DNA of 64,000 nucleotides from Firmicutes bacterium FC7 (GCA_022760735.1 JAKELU010000011.1:1-64000); one strand, 5' to 3'; numbered from the stretch's first letter, positions 43,484 through 53,297 are shown. Notes: a model not told the origin generated them from the letters alone. Program-made: numbers and translations.

Positions 43484-44932
43484 CTATTTCACATATTTAC
43501 TTGGATTTACATGAACTCCATTCTTCAACACTTCTAAATGTAAATGTGGGCCTGTGGATCTTCCTGTATTACCTACATTAGCAATATGCTGGCCTTTGTA
43601 TACCTTAGTTCCTTTACTTACTAATAGTTTACTGCAGTGAGCATATCTAGTTTTATATCCATTACCATGGTCAATCTCAACCATATATCCATAGGTTCCT
43701 TGCCATCCAGAGTAAGTTACTGTTCCACCGTCTGCTGCATAAATAGGTGTACCTACACTTGCGGCTATGTCAATTCCCCTGTGCATCCTACCCCATCTTG
43801 TACCATATCCTGATGTAAATCTACCTCTGGTTGGCATCATAAATACTCCAGTTGCCATGGTCTTAGGAATCTCTTTTGTACCCTTTACTACTAATTCATT
43901 AACAGGTTTCTTTATTACTTTTTCTTCTAAAATTTCTTCTTCAACTAATCTACCATTATGCTTTACTTGATTAGCTACTACAAAGGATTCACCTTTTTCC
44001 CCTTCAACCTTAATCTTCTGTTGATTTTTATACATAGAGCTATCATTTTCAACTATAGTTTCAAAATCAGTATCCTTAGTATACTCTACTTTTTCAACTG
44101 TAACTACTGTCAACATGGAAGTTGGTACTACTAGTTTTACTTCATCACCTATTTGTAACTTTTCAGGCTTTTTATCAGGATTAGCTTCTATCAAATCATC
44201 TACAGTTGTATCATACATCATAGCAATAGTCCAGAAGCTTTCTCCTACTTCTACAACGTGTGTTTTTATTTCATCAGTTCCAACCTTAATCAATTCTACT
44301 AATTCAGTAGGTGTAGATAATGTTGTTATAGGAACTTCTTCCCTATTAATCTCAATATGCTCAAGGATTTTTACTTCTTTAAGGTCCCCTTCTACATTAT
44401 TGATATAAGGTTCCTTTATAGAATCAATAATAAATTTTGCATCATATTCGCTTTTTACTGTCCCTACTTTTTTCCCATCTATTGTAATTGTATATCCTGC
44501 TACTAAGAAGTCAATTTTTGATTCTATTTTTTCCCTTAATTCCTCATTATTTGTAAGCTCATTATCCTTAGCATGTGTCAGTTCAAAGCTTAATTCCTTA
44601 TCCAAAACACACTCTACACTATATGTATCTGATAAATCTCTCTTAATGGCCTCCATTATACTTAAAGCTTCTTCTTCTGTTCTAACTATACCAATTTGCT
44701 CTCCACCAAGAGATACTGCTAATGCTCTAGTTCTTATTTCATTGATGCTGTAGGCTGTGTAGCTTAAGGCCACAATCACCACAATCATAAATGCTGCTAA
44801 TAATTTTTTGAAATCTATATTACATGGTAAGTTCTTTATCTTTAAGTCCTTTATCTTCAAGTCTTTTATTTTCAAGTCCTTAATCTTTTGCTTCATTCTT
44901 GAAATTAGTGTTGAAGAATCGTGATCACTCAC
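43484..44932 (-). CDS. Membrane-anchored M23 peptidoglycan endopeptidase with LysM and G5 domains
   Basis: The domains in order are a lysine-rich cytoplasmic N-terminus with four KIKDL-type repeats (16-35), a membrane segment (44-62), a region of about 160 residues, LysM (about 228-278, VVEVGESFWTIAMMY), G5 (about 282-357) and M23 (about 370-480). The zinc ligands are in HRGIDIA (His, Asp) and HLHLE. It cleaves peptidoglycan crosslinks outside the membrane. The GTG start is 6 bases after GGAGGG. The WalR-like box at 44979-44995 fits a WalRK-regulated hydrolase. Confidence 0.9.
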   Translation of the reverse strand: MSDHDSSTLISRMKQKIKDLKIKDLKIKDLKIKNLPCNIDFKKLLAAFMIVVIVALSYTAYSINEIRTRALAVSLGGEQIGIVRTEEEALSIMEAIKRDLSDTYSVECVLDKELSFELTHAKDNELTNNEELREKIESKIDFLVAGYTITIDGKKVGTVKSEYDAKFIIDSIKEPYINNVEGDLKEVKILEHIEINREEVPITTLSTPTELVELIKVGTDEIKTHVVEVGESFWTIAMMYDTTVDDLIEANPDKKPEKLQIGDEVKLVVPTSMLTVVTVEKVEYTKDTDFETIVENDSSMYKNQQKIKVEGEKGESFVVANQVKHNGRLVEEEILEEKVIKKPVNELVVKGTKEIPKTMATGVFMMPTRGRFTSGYGTRWGRMHRGIDIAASVGTPIYAADGGTVTYSGWQGTYGYMVEIDHGNGYKTRYAHCSKLLVSKGTKVYKGQHIANVGNTGRSTGPHLHLEVLKNGVHVNPSKYVK

Positions 44933-45238
44933 AAAAATCCCTCCTAATTTTACCTAATCTTTTGTAGGTAATAAATTCTGTTACCGTTTTGTAACAAATC
45001 TAAGTGTATTATATCACACGGACAAATTATTTCAACTTTATCAGATAACACAAATATATTGTTTATCTTATTTGGAAAATTATTCATAATTTTCTAATAA
45101 AGTTATTTCAATAATTACATCCCTGGATAAATAATCCAGCTAATTAAGTAACAACTTGTTACAAAAATTTAATATGTTAGTTTGTTATATAGCAGGAATC
45201 CTGGGTAACATTTTCAGTTTATGTCAAATGTGAATAGT
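44933..45238 (-). promoter_or_regulatory. Intergenic region with the M23 promoter and WalR-like sites
   Basis: The 306 bases are AT-rich. On the minus strand a promoter TTGAAA (45030-45035), 16 bases, TATAAT (45008-45013) precedes the M23 gene. The sites TGTTAC-CGTTT-TGTAAC (44979-44995, plus strand) and TGTAAC-AAGT-TGTTAC (minus, about 45149-45164, spacing 4) resemble WalR half-sites. A short CTGGAT/ATCCAG hairpin lies near 45123-45140. I saw no open reading frame and no known riboswitch fold. Confidence 0.6.
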
Positions 45239-46120
45239 CTAAGCAAAGACTACATTTAATTTGAAATCATCCATTTCAAATATAATATCTTTTTTTATTT
45301 GGACAACCTCTCCATCTATATTAATATTTATATTATCTTTATTCTTATATATGACTTTTTTTGCTTTAAATATTTCTACATATTTATCATATTTAATATG
45401 TTTCGCTTTAAAAATAGAGGGAAATAAGGCAAGCATTTTTAAATTACTAATATCTTTCACTAAACAAATGTGAAAATAACCATCATCATTTATGGACATC
45501 GGAAGAATTTCAAGTCCTCCACCATAGTATCTTCCGTTTCCAACTGCCAATAATACAAGATTTCTCTTGTATTCTACGTTATCAATAATAAGACTAACCC
45601 TTTTTCTTTTATAATATACTAGGGTAGCTAGTACACCTATTAAATATGATATTTTGCTCTTTATTTTCTTTTTGATTTTATTGCTTTGAATCAGAACTTC
45701 CGTATCAAACCCTATACTAGAGATATTTAAGAAACTAAACCCATTTATTTTACCTACATCAATGGATTTAGTTTTATTGTTTATTAAAGCCAATAATGCT
45801 TTTTCTGGGTCATTTGGTATTCCTAAAATACGTACAAAATCATTGCCTGTCCCACTAGGAATAATACCAAGGGTGCCCATCCTCTTGTTGATGAGTCCCT
45901 TGGCAACTTCGTTTACAGTTCCATCTCCCCCAACTGCCACTATTGTTGAAAACTTTTCTGCATTATCTTCAGCAATTCTAGTAGCATCTTTAGGACTATT
46001 GGTCAATGTTATTTCATAGCTTATATTATTTTCTTTCATTATCTTTTCAATTAGAGGAACTATCTTAAGTGTCTTTCCACCGCCTGCTACTGGATTTACA
46101 ATAAATAGTATCTTTCTCAT
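45239..46120 (-). CDS. Diacylglycerol/lipid kinase family protein (YegS/BmrU type)
   Basis: This is a cytoplasmic lipid kinase, most like DgkB/YegS. The diacylglycerol-kinase catalytic motif VGGDGTVNEVAKGL and the following GIIPSGTGNDFVRIL (both near residues 62-100) are clear. Length is 293 residues. It overlaps the DUF4446 gene upstream by 4 bases. The exact lipid substrate is undetermined. Confidence 0.88.
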   Translation of the reverse strand: MRKILFIVNPVAGGGKTLKIVPLIEKIMKENNISYEITLTNSPKDATRIAEDNAEKFSTIVAVGGDGTVNEVAKGLINKRMGTLGIIPSGTGNDFVRILGIPNDPEKALLALINNKTKSIDVGKINGFSFLNISSIGFDTEVLIQSNKIKKKIKSKISYLIGVLATLVYYKRKRVSLIIDNVEYKRNLVLLAVGNGRYYGGGLEILPMSINDDGYFHICLVKDISNLKMLALFPSIFKAKHIKYDKYVEIFKAKKVIYKNKDNININIDGEVVQIKKDIIFEMDDFKLNVVFA

Positions 46121-46650
46121 TGAGCCCTCCTAAAATTGCTAAATTCTATGTTTTCTCCCTTAATGGCTCTCTCTATGGCGATCAATTCCTCTGCAGAAAG
46201 TGGAATATTACTTTTACCTTCTTTTACAGGTTTTGCATAACTAACTGAATTATCACGACCATAAATACTTGTTATTACAAATCCATTTAGAAAATTATCC
46301 ATTAATACTATGGAGAAGCTTAATTCGCTTCCCATATCATTAAAAGCATTGTATCTAATAAAACCAACTTTTTGAATAGCAAAGGCCAGTTTTGTCTCTA
46401 TGCTGGACAAATCTTTTTGGAAAAGTTCTAGATCTCTTCTTATATCTCTGATGTCTCTATCTATTTTAATAAATAGTTCTTCAACGTTTATTCCTTCACA
46501 ACCTTGAACAAAAGCATTATATTTTTCTTTAGATTTTTTAATCTTAAAGTTTAATATAATTGTAGAAATTAATAGTAAAAATAATCCTACTGCCAGCCCT
46601 ATAATAATCTCTATATAGTATGCTGAAATGTACTCCCTTATAAGTTCCAT
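46117..46650 (-). CDS. DUF4446 membrane protein
   Basis: With the ATG at 46650 (RBS AAGGGAG), the 177-residue protein has one membrane segment (about 15-38) followed by a cytoplasmic part with a coiled coil and the conserved IQKVGFIRYNAFNDMGSELSFSI (ends IQKVGFIRYN, MGSELSFSI), the DUF4446 core. Function unknown. The family is often next to ParB in clostridial genomes. Start 46704 would overlap the preceding gene. Confidence 0.82.
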   Translation of the reverse strand: MELIREYISAYYIEIIIGLAVGLFLLLISTIILNFKIKKSKEKYNAFVQGCEGINVEELFIKIDRDIRDIRRDLELFQKDLSSIETKLAFAIQKVGFIRYNAFNDMGSELSFSIVLMDNFLNGFVITSIYGRDNSVSYAKPVKEGKSNIPLSAEELIAIERAIKGENIEFSNFRRAQ

Positions 46651-46664
46651 TAAATTACTCCCTT

Positions 46665-47807
46665 CTAGACTTCTCTCGCAATGTCCTTTAATGCTTTTAT
46701 ACAATAATCTACTTCTTCATGTGTGTTAAATAATCCAAAACTAAATCTAACAGCTCCTTGTTCTAGTGTATTTATTGTTTCATGAGCCAAAGGAGCACAA
46801 TGAAGTCCAGGTCTGACAGCTATATCATATTCTTGGTCCAATATATAGGAAACTTCTGAAGAATCTGCATCCTTTATATTTAAAGCTACAACTGCAGCCT
46901 GTTGCTTAACATCCAATGGTCCATATAGAGTTACTCCATCTATCTTTTTTGCTTCTTCAATAAAATGCATTGCTAAGCTTTCTTCATGTTCCCTTATATT
47001 ATGCATTCCTTTATCTAATATATACTTTATACCTGCCCCTAATCCAATTATTCCTGGACCATTTGTAGTACCACTTTCAAATTTATCAGGTAAAATCTCT
47101 GGATGATCTAATGAATGTGATGAACTTCCAGTTCCCCCTTGCATATAGCTCTGTAATTCCAAACCATCTTTTATACACAAGGCACCTGTTCCTTGAGGCC
47201 CTAGTAGCCCCTTATGTCCAGGAAAAGCAAGTAAGTCGATATTCATCTTTTCTACATCTATATCATAAACACCTGCTGACTGGGATGCATCTACCATAAA
47301 TATAATCCCATTTTCCTTGGAAATACTTCCAATCTCCTCAATTGGCATTATTGTTCCAGTTAAATTAGATATATGGGTACATACGATAAGCTTAGTATTA
47401 TTCTTAATACTTTTTTCAATATCCTTTGGGTTGATTCTACCCTTGCTATCAGCCTTAACTATTGTGGACTCAACTCCAAATCTTTCAAGGTATTTAATTG
47501 GTCTTAATACTGAGTTATGCTCCATTGAAGTTGTAATTACATGATCTCCTTCTCTTAGAACGCCCTTTATACCAATATTCAATGCTTCTGTAGCATTAAA
47601 AGTAAAAATAACATTCATTGGATTATTAATATTAAAGAGCTTACATATTAATTCTCTAGTCTCAAATATCCCCCTACCAGCCTTTAATGCCATCTTATGA
47701 CCTGACCTACCAGGATTTGCACCGTATTCCCTCATTGCAGTCATAATAGAATCATAGACAACCTCTGGTTTGGGATATGACGTTGCAGCATTGTCAAAGT
47801 AAACCAT
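46665..47807 (-). CDS. Cysteine desulfurase-like class V aminotransferase
   Basis: This is a PLP enzyme that probably provides sulfur from cysteine. Starts MVYFDNAATSYPKP. The PLP lysine is in FPGHKGLLG and the catalytic cysteine in RPGLHCAPLAHE. Length is 380 residues, similar to the EF2568-type subfamily (aminotransferase V) rather than to IscS proper. It lies downstream of adenine deaminase and 14 bases upstream of the DUF4446 start. It may support Fe-S or thiolation pathways, but this is not established for this subfamily. Confidence 0.88.
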   Translation of the reverse strand: MVYFDNAATSYPKPEVVYDSIMTAMREYGANPGRSGHKMALKAGRGIFETRELICKLFNINNPMNVIFTFNATEALNIGIKGVLREGDHVITTSMEHNSVLRPIKYLERFGVESTIVKADSKGRINPKDIEKSIKNNTKLIVCTHISNLTGTIMPIEEIGSISKENGIIFMVDASQSAGVYDIDVEKMNIDLLAFPGHKGLLGPQGTGALCIKDGLELQSYMQGGTGSSSHSLDHPEILPDKFESGTTNGPGIIGLGAGIKYILDKGMHNIREHEESLAMHFIEEAKKIDGVTLYGPLDVKQQAAVVALNIKDADSSEVSYILDQEYDIAVRPGLHCAPLAHETINTLEQGAVRFSFGLFNTHEEVDYCIKALKDIAREV

Positions 47808-47840
47808 TTATATCTATCTCCTTAAAGTTTTTTTATAATC

Positions 47841-49556
47841 TTAACTAATACTCATAAACTCAAATTCCTCTACATTAAATAAACCCATATCAGTTAATTT
47901 AAGTTTAGGTATTACAGGGAGACCCATAAATGATAAGGTCATAAATGGATCTATTTCACCATTAACCCCTAATTCATTATATGCTATATCTATCATTTCT
48001 TTTAATGTCTCATTTATTTCCTCTATTGGCTTAGTAGTCATAATTCCACCTACTTCTAAGGCCAGACTTTTTAGAACCTTACCATTAGAAACTATAGTAA
48101 TTCCGCCACCTATTTTGGCAAGCTCATTGATTGCACAGATTATATCTTCGTCATTATCTCCTGCAACAATCATATTATGTGAATCATGAGCAATTGTTGA
48201 ACCAATTGCACCATTCTTTAACTTCATATTTGATATTAGTCCTAAGCCAATGTTTCCAGTCATCTTATGTCTTTCAACAACTACCAATTTTAATATATCA
48301 TCATTGTCATACTCAAAATACCCATCTTTAACTTTTATTTTTCTCTTTGATATTTCTGTTACTAGACTATCTGGTATTACCTCTATAACATTTGCAATAT
48401 CTGAAGTTACAGGTATTTGTAAATCATCTATTGTAACTCCCTTTATTACTACACTATCCTTCATATAATCAGGAAGATAAATTTCACTATCAAATAAAGG
48501 TTTATAATTTTCAGCTACTAACTTGCCCTTTTTATATACACTTAGTATATTGAAGTCCTCTAAGTTATCGATAATAACTAAATCCGCATCATAACCTGGT
48601 GCAATAGCTCCCTTATTTTTTAAGTTGTAGCATATGGCAGGATTTAGAGTTGCAATTGTTATAGCATCTATAGGATCAATTCCTGCTTTTATTGCTAGCT
48701 TAATATTAAAATCGATACTTCCCTCATTTAATAAGTCTTCAGGATGTTTATCATCAGTACAGAATAAAATTCTACTTAAATTATCCTTATTTACTACACC
48801 AATTAGCTCTCTTAAATCTCTAGTTGCTGATCCTTCTCTAATAAGGATATACATCCCTAGTCTTAATCTTTCTATCATTTCCTCTGCAGTAGTACACTCA
48901 TGCTCTGTTTTTATACCCGCTGCAACGTACGCATTTAATTCCTTATCTTTAATCACAGGACCATGACCATCTATTATAAATTCATTTCCTATTAGAAGTT
49001 TATCAACAACTTTATCGGAATAATTGATAACTCCTGGATAATCCATCATCTCTCCAAGTCCTATAATATCTTTTCCATCAATCAACTCCTCCATTGCATC
49101 TGCTTCAAGAATAGCACCGGAGTTTTCAAAAGGTGTTGCTGGAACACAACTTGGAAAAACGAAATATGCATCTAAGGGACTTTTTTTACTTTCTTCAATC
49201 ATATATTTTATACCATCAATACCTTTAACATTAGCAATCTCATGGGGGTCAGTTACTATAGATGTTACTCCTCTAGGTACAATGGCTCTTGCAAATTGAC
49301 TAGGAACGGACATAGAAGATTCTATGTGAACATGACTGTCAATAAATCCTGGGGAAAGATATTTACCATCCAAGTCAATTTCTTCAATTCCTGTATAATC
49401 ACCAATTCCAACTATTTTACCACTATCTATAGCGACGTTTGTTTTTATAACTTCTTTTGTAAATACATTAATTAAATTTGCATTTTTTAATACTAGTTCA
49501 GGTCTTTCTTCACCCCTAGCTTTTTTTATTAAACTAATCAGACCTTCCTTTTTCAC
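47841..49556 (-). CDS. ade: Adenine deaminase
   Basis: This amidohydrolase converts adenine to hypoxanthine in purine salvage. The metal-binding motif SHVHIESSM near residue 72, GHGPVI, ECTTAEE and the C-terminal domain with AHDSHNMIVAG are typical of bacterial Ade. Length is 571 residues. GTG start, GGGGGAG ribosome site. Upstream lies the cyclodeaminase gene, whose terminator at 49655 separates the two. Confidence 0.95.
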   Translation of the reverse strand: MKKEGLISLIKKARGEERPELVLKNANLINVFTKEVIKTNVAIDSGKIVGIGDYTGIEEIDLDGKYLSPGFIDSHVHIESSMSVPSQFARAIVPRGVTSIVTDPHEIANVKGIDGIKYMIEESKKSPLDAYFVFPSCVPATPFENSGAILEADAMEELIDGKDIIGLGEMMDYPGVINYSDKVVDKLLIGNEFIIDGHGPVIKDKELNAYVAAGIKTEHECTTAEEMIERLRLGMYILIREGSATRDLRELIGVVNKDNLSRILFCTDDKHPEDLLNEGSIDFNIKLAIKAGIDPIDAITIATLNPAICYNLKNKGAIAPGYDADLVIIDNLEDFNILSVYKKGKLVAENYKPLFDSEIYLPDYMKDSVVIKGVTIDDLQIPVTSDIANVIEVIPDSLVTEISKRKIKVKDGYFEYDNDDILKLVVVERHKMTGNIGLGLISNMKLKNGAIGSTIAHDSHNMIVAGDNDEDIICAINELAKIGGGITIVSNGKVLKSLALEVGGIMTTKPIEEINETLKEMIDIAYNELGVNGEIDPFMTLSFMGLPVIPKLKLTDMGLFNVEEFEFMSIS

Positions 49557-49654
49557 AAAATCACTCCCCCACTATATTTGGTAAATATACTTAAGTTAAT
49601 AATACAACAAATTCCAGGATAAATAAAGAAACTTAATGTTAAATAATTATTATT

Positions 49655-49688
49655 TTAAAAAAGAGAAGGAGTAACTTCTCCTTCTCTT
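49655..49688 (-). terminator. Terminator of the cyclodeaminase gene
   Basis: A 10-bp stem, AGAGAAGGAG with CTCCTTCTCT (arms 49663-49672 and 49679-49688), is followed on the minus strand by TTTTTT. It overlaps the stop region. Confidence 0.85.
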
Positions 49689-50325
49689 ATCCTAATCTTG
49701 TGTATACTACCTTTAATGTTTCTTCTTTTAATGCTTTTCCTTTTTCCAAAAGTTCTTTTACTTTAGCTTCAGTTTCCTTTCTAAACTCCTCATCCTTGAT
49801 GCTCTTTAGGTTGATGGTAACATTAAATAGTGCTCCCTCAAGTCCTGAATATGCCATTAATGTTCCAACGCCTATATCTGTTATAGCATTTACATTACCA
49901 TGTGTAGCAAATACATCCTGCAATTCTAAAACATGAAGGCACTCTTTTGCACATCTTAATGGGACTTCTAAAGCTTTCTTATATCCTTCTTGAATAGCTG
50001 CTGATCTAATTTTCTTTTCCTCATCTGTTGTCTTTGGAAGCTTGAATGCATTCATTACTCCATCAAAAGCAGTTGAATCCTCATCTATTAGTTTAACTAA
50101 TCTTTCTACCGTCTCTTCTAATTCTTTAAAATTAGCTTCCATCTTCTCTTTAATGTCATTTGGTACATCTTCATAAACCTTTTTACCTATTGTAAGATTA
50201 CCTACCATATTAGTCAAAGCACCGCCAAGTCCACCTGCTAATGCAGATACACTTCCACCCCCAGGAGTTGGATTACTACTAATAACCTCATCGATAAACT
50301 CCTTTATATTCTTGTTTACTAACAT
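49687..50325 (-). CDS. Cyclodeaminase/cyclohydrolase family protein (FTCD-like)
   Basis: The 212-residue helical protein matches formiminotetrahydrofolate cyclodeaminase/methenyl-THF cyclohydrolase (FchA-like): SNPTPGGGSVSALAGGLGGAL, a tetrahydrofolate-binding GGG loop, and CLHVLELQDVFATHGNVNAITDIGVG (ends). It would act on one-carbon folates, either cyclodeaminase or cyclohydrolase activity. The absence of a formiminotransferase gene nearby leaves this open. RBS is AGGAGGAG. Confidence 0.85.
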   Translation of the reverse strand: MLVNKNIKEFIDEVISSNPTPGGGSVSALAGGLGGALTNMVGNLTIGKKVYEDVPNDIKEKMEANFKELEETVERLVKLIDEDSTAFDGVMNAFKLPKTTDEEKKIRSAAIQEGYKKALEVPLRCAKECLHVLELQDVFATHGNVNAITDIGVGTLMAYSGLEGALFNVTINLKSIKDEEFRKETEAKVKELLEKGKALKEETLKVVYTRLG

Positions 50326-50363
50326 CTTTATCTCCTCCTATTTTTGTATTTATAAATAAAATA

Positions 50364-51260
50364 TTAGTATTTCAAGATTCCTTCCATGACTATATTAGCA
50401 TTTCCACCTACTTTGACTTTATAACTACCTTTATGTTCTTCTATAAAGCAATAAATCTCACTAGGTCTTTTTAATAATTCTCCTTGTAAAGATGTTATCT
50501 TATTTGAAGTTATTAATTTGTTTTTCTTAAGGTAATATATTAGAGCTCCATTTGCTGTACCAGTTGCTGGTTCTTCATCAATACCAACCAATGGAGCAAA
50601 ATTTCTTGCATAAACTTTATCTGAATTCTTATCAGGCAAATAAAATACATGTACTCTTTTTATATTTAGTTTCCTACATGATGCAGCTAAGGAACATGAG
50701 TCTATTTCTATACTATCTAATACTTCCTTTTTCCTAACAGGAATAATCAAATCCTTTAATCCTGTAGAAATAATTTCAGGTGAGTAGTATTCATCCCCAA
50801 CTCCGATCTCATCTATATCTAAATTTAAAGCACTTATTATTTCATTTAATTCTTCTACTGTTCCATAAGACTTTGGTTCATTCTGTTCCATTAAAATATA
50901 ATCAACTTTACCATCTTTATAATTTAGCTCTATTGGGAACTTTCCTATATTTGTCACTAAAGTAGATGTTTTCCTGCCATTTTGTATAGGCTTTATATAC
51001 CCCATATTGGCCATAGTATAAAAGGCTGCAATAGTTGCGTGCCCACATAAGTCTACCTCACATAATGGTGTGAAATACCTTACTTTAAAGATATCATCAT
51101 CTAGTTGGTGGATAAAGGCTGTTTCTGTTACATTCATTTCGTTTGCAATCTTTTGCATATCAGTCTCAGATATTCTTTTAGCATTAGGTACTATAATGGC
51201 TGGATTTCCTCCAAATGGCTTTGCGCTAAACGCATCTACTTGAAAAATATTTACCTCCAT
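50364..51260 (-). CDS. PhzF-family isomerase/epimerase
   Basis: The family has the diaminopimelate-epimerase fold, and its members vary in substrate. Start MEVNIFQVDAFSAKPFGGNPA, then ETAFIHQLDD and GHATIAAFYTM, with ATGTANGALIYYL near the C-terminus. Length is 298 residues. The ATG at 51260 follows AAGGAGG by 8 bases; a longer form from 51305 would run through parS and is rejected. The conserved glutamate of the active site is within NVTETAF. Confidence 0.9.
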   Translation of the reverse strand: MEVNIFQVDAFSAKPFGGNPAIIVPNAKRISETDMQKIANEMNVTETAFIHQLDDDIFKVRYFTPLCEVDLCGHATIAAFYTMANMGYIKPIQNGRKTSTLVTNIGKFPIELNYKDGKVDYILMEQNEPKSYGTVEELNEIISALNLDIDEIGVGDEYYSPEIISTGLKDLIIPVRKKEVLDSIEIDSCSLAASCRKLNIKRVHVFYLPDKNSDKVYARNFAPLVGIDEEPATGTANGALIYYLKKNKLITSNKITSLQGELLKRPSEIYCFIEEHKGSYKVKVGGNANIVMEGILKY

Positions 51261-51288
51261 AAAAAAGGCCTCCTTTTCATTTTTGGAA

Positions 51289-51304
51289 TGTTCCACGTGG
51301 AACA
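51289..51304. promoter_or_regulatory. parS site 1
   Basis: The 16-bp perfect palindrome TGTTCCACGTGGAACA agrees with the parS consensus TGTTNCACGTGNAACA. It lies between the parB stop and the phzF start. Confidence 0.95.
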
Positions 51305-52180
51305 TTATCTTGTAAGTAAGTCAACGAGCCTTTCTAGGTCTTCTTCTCCATAATACTCTATTTCAATCTTACCTTTTTTATCACCAATTAATAAATTTAC
51401 TTTCGTACCTAGAGATCTCATAAGGTTTTCCTCTAAATCTCTTAAATATGGGTCCTTATTGTCAATCTTTTTCTTTTTTATTTTACTCTTCTTCTTAGTC
51501 TTCTTAACCTCATCTTCTGTATCTCTTACATTTAAGTTTAAATTTATTATTTTCTCAGCAGTTCTAAGTTGTTCTTCTTTATCCTTTATACCTAATAGGA
51601 CCTTTCCATGACCACTAGTTAATTTTCCTTCTTTAATATATTCAATTATTTTATTATCTAGATTTAACAAACGCATACTATTTGATACATAAGCTCTACT
51701 TTTCCCTACCGCTTGTCCAAGCTCTTCTTGCGTTAAATTATAATCTTCCATAAGCCTTTTATATGCTATTGCTTCTTCAATAGGATTTAAATTTTCTCTT
51801 TGTATATTTTCAATTAGGGAAATTTTTGCTGCTTCTTCCTCATTAAAATTTCTTACTATAGCTGGAATTACAGTTAGGCCTATCCTCTTAGATGCCCTCC
51901 ATCTTCTCTCACCAGCAACTATCTGGTACTTATCTTCAATTTTCCTCACAATAATAGGTTGTATTACACCGTTTATTTTAATTGATTCAGCTAATTCCTC
52001 TAATGCTTCATCATCAAAGTATTGTCTTGGCTGATCTTCCTTAGGAACTATTAAATCTATGGCTAAATTCTCAACCTTATCATCTGGCTGTTCATTGCTT
52101 AATAATGTATCTACCGTAGCTTTATCAGCAATTAATGCAGATAAACCTTTCCCTAAACCTCTTTTTTTTGTTGTAACCAT
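51305..52180 (-). CDS. parB: ParB/Spo0J chromosome partition protein
   Basis: CTP-dependent DNA-clamp protein that loads at parS. It has the KRGLGKGLSALIADK start, the CTP/arginine box AGERRWRASKRIG, ENIQRENLNPIEEA, the helix-turn-helix TQEELGQAVGKSRAYVSNSMRLL (ends TQEELGQAVGK, YVSNSMRLL), and a lysine-rich region before the dimerisation domain. The ATG at 52180 gives 291 residues; a TTG at 52189 is also possible. parA is 33 bases upstream on the same strand. Confidence 0.96.
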   Translation of the reverse strand: MVTTKKRGLGKGLSALIADKATVDTLLSNEQPDDKVENLAIDLIVPKEDQPRQYFDDEALEELAESIKINGVIQPIIVRKIEDKYQIVAGERRWRASKRIGLTVIPAIVRNFNEEEAAKISLIENIQRENLNPIEEAIAYKRLMEDYNLTQEELGQAVGKSRAYVSNSMRLLNLDNKIIEYIKEGKLTSGHGKVLLGIKDKEEQLRTAEKIINLNLNVRDTEDEVKKTKKKSKIKKKKIDNKDPYLRDLEENLMRSLGTKVNLLIGDKKGKIEIEYYGEEDLERLVDLLTR

Positions 52181-52213
52181 TAAACTCAACCCTTTCTAAA
52201 GAACAGCTTTCAA

Positions 52214-52978
52214 TTATTCCTGTAAATCCAGAAACTCTTCTGCTAATTCCATATATGCTTCTGCCCCTTTTGATTTGTTGTCGTAATCCATAATAGAAAG
52301 TCCATATGAAGGAGCTTCTGCCAACCTAACATTTCTTGGTATTATATTTACATAAACTTTTCCCTTGAAAAATGATTTTACTTCATCAACAACTTGTATT
52401 GATAGGTTTGTCCTACCATCAAACATGCTTAGGACAACACCTTCTATATCTAAATCTGAATTGTGATTCTTTCTAACTAATTCAATAGTTTCAAATAGCT
52501 GACTGACACCTTCGAGAGCATAGTATTCACACTGAATCGGAATAATAACACTATCAGAAGCTATGAGCCCTAAGACACTTAAAATACCAAGTGAAGGTGG
52601 GCAATCAATAAAGATAAAATCATATTTATCCTTAATGTCAGCTAGCTTATCTTTTAGGCTATTTTCCCAGTGTTCAGTACGAGCAAATTCTATTTCCAGT
52701 CCAGCAAGCTGATTATTAGATGGAATTATATCTACATTCTCAGCTGATGATTTATATATTCCTTTTTCTATAGGAAGATTAGATGCCAGGATATCATAGA
52801 TTAGTACATCGACTTCATGCTTTTCAATCCCTAATCCGCTAGTAGAATTTCCTTGTGGGTCAATATCTACCAATAAAACTTTTTTATCTAGTTTGCCTAA
52901 CCCCGCAGATAGATTTATTGTAGTGGTAGTCTTACCAACACCACCTTTCTGATTAAAAACAGCAATTATTTTTCCCAC
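52214..52978 (-). CDS. parA: ParA/Soj chromosome partition ATPase
   Basis: The deviant Walker A box KGGVGKTTTTIN at residues 11-22 and DIDPQGNSTSGLG identify the ParA family. The Walker B aspartate lies in FIFIDCPPSLG. It is 254 residues long and cytoplasmic, nucleoid-associated. It drives origin segregation with ParB. GAGGTG site precedes the ATG. Confidence 0.97.
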   Translation of the reverse strand: MGKIIAVFNQKGGVGKTTTTINLSAGLGKLDKKVLLVDIDPQGNSTSGLGIEKHEVDVLIYDILASNLPIEKGIYKSSAENVDIIPSNNQLAGLEIEFARTEHWENSLKDKLADIKDKYDFIFIDCPPSLGILSVLGLIASDSVIIPIQCEYYALEGVSQLFETIELVRKNHNSDLDIEGVVLSMFDGRTNLSIQVVDEVKSFFKGKVYVNIIPRNVRLAEAPSYGLSIMDYDNKSKGAEAYMELAEEFLDLQE

Positions 52979-53255
52979 ATCTTACACCTCAATCTTTTCC
53001 TATTTTCTTCTTACTCAATCTGTTTAAATTAAATAAAAATAATTCTAATGCTATTATAAGATAATACTGCTTGCCTCATTTAAACATTAAAATAATTCGC
53101 AGCAACTATTTTATACAATTGCAACGATATTAGAACTTATAACTTTAATCTATTTAATAATTCAAAATATAACATGTCATTTTAAGTATAAATAAATTTA
53201 ATACCTTATTTTACTCGTTATATATATAATAACAGAAAATATATCTAAAACAAAA

Positions 53256-53297
53256 TAAAAAAAGCTCCAATATGAAAAATATATATTGAAGCTTTTT
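53256..53297 (-). terminator. Terminator of the noc-like gene
   Basis: AAAGCTtCAATAT with ATATTGgAGCTTT forms a stem of about 13 bp with one mismatch and T-rich flanks on the minus strand. Confidence 0.75.

Noticed and set aside
45149-45164. TGTAAC-N4-TGTTAC as a second WalR box
   Set aside because: Spacing is four; kept only as 'WalR-like' within the intergenic entry.
51261-51305. Longer PhzF start with MFHVEHSKNEKEA
   Set aside because: It would be coded by the parS palindrome itself; a good AAGGAGG site serves the ATG at 51260.
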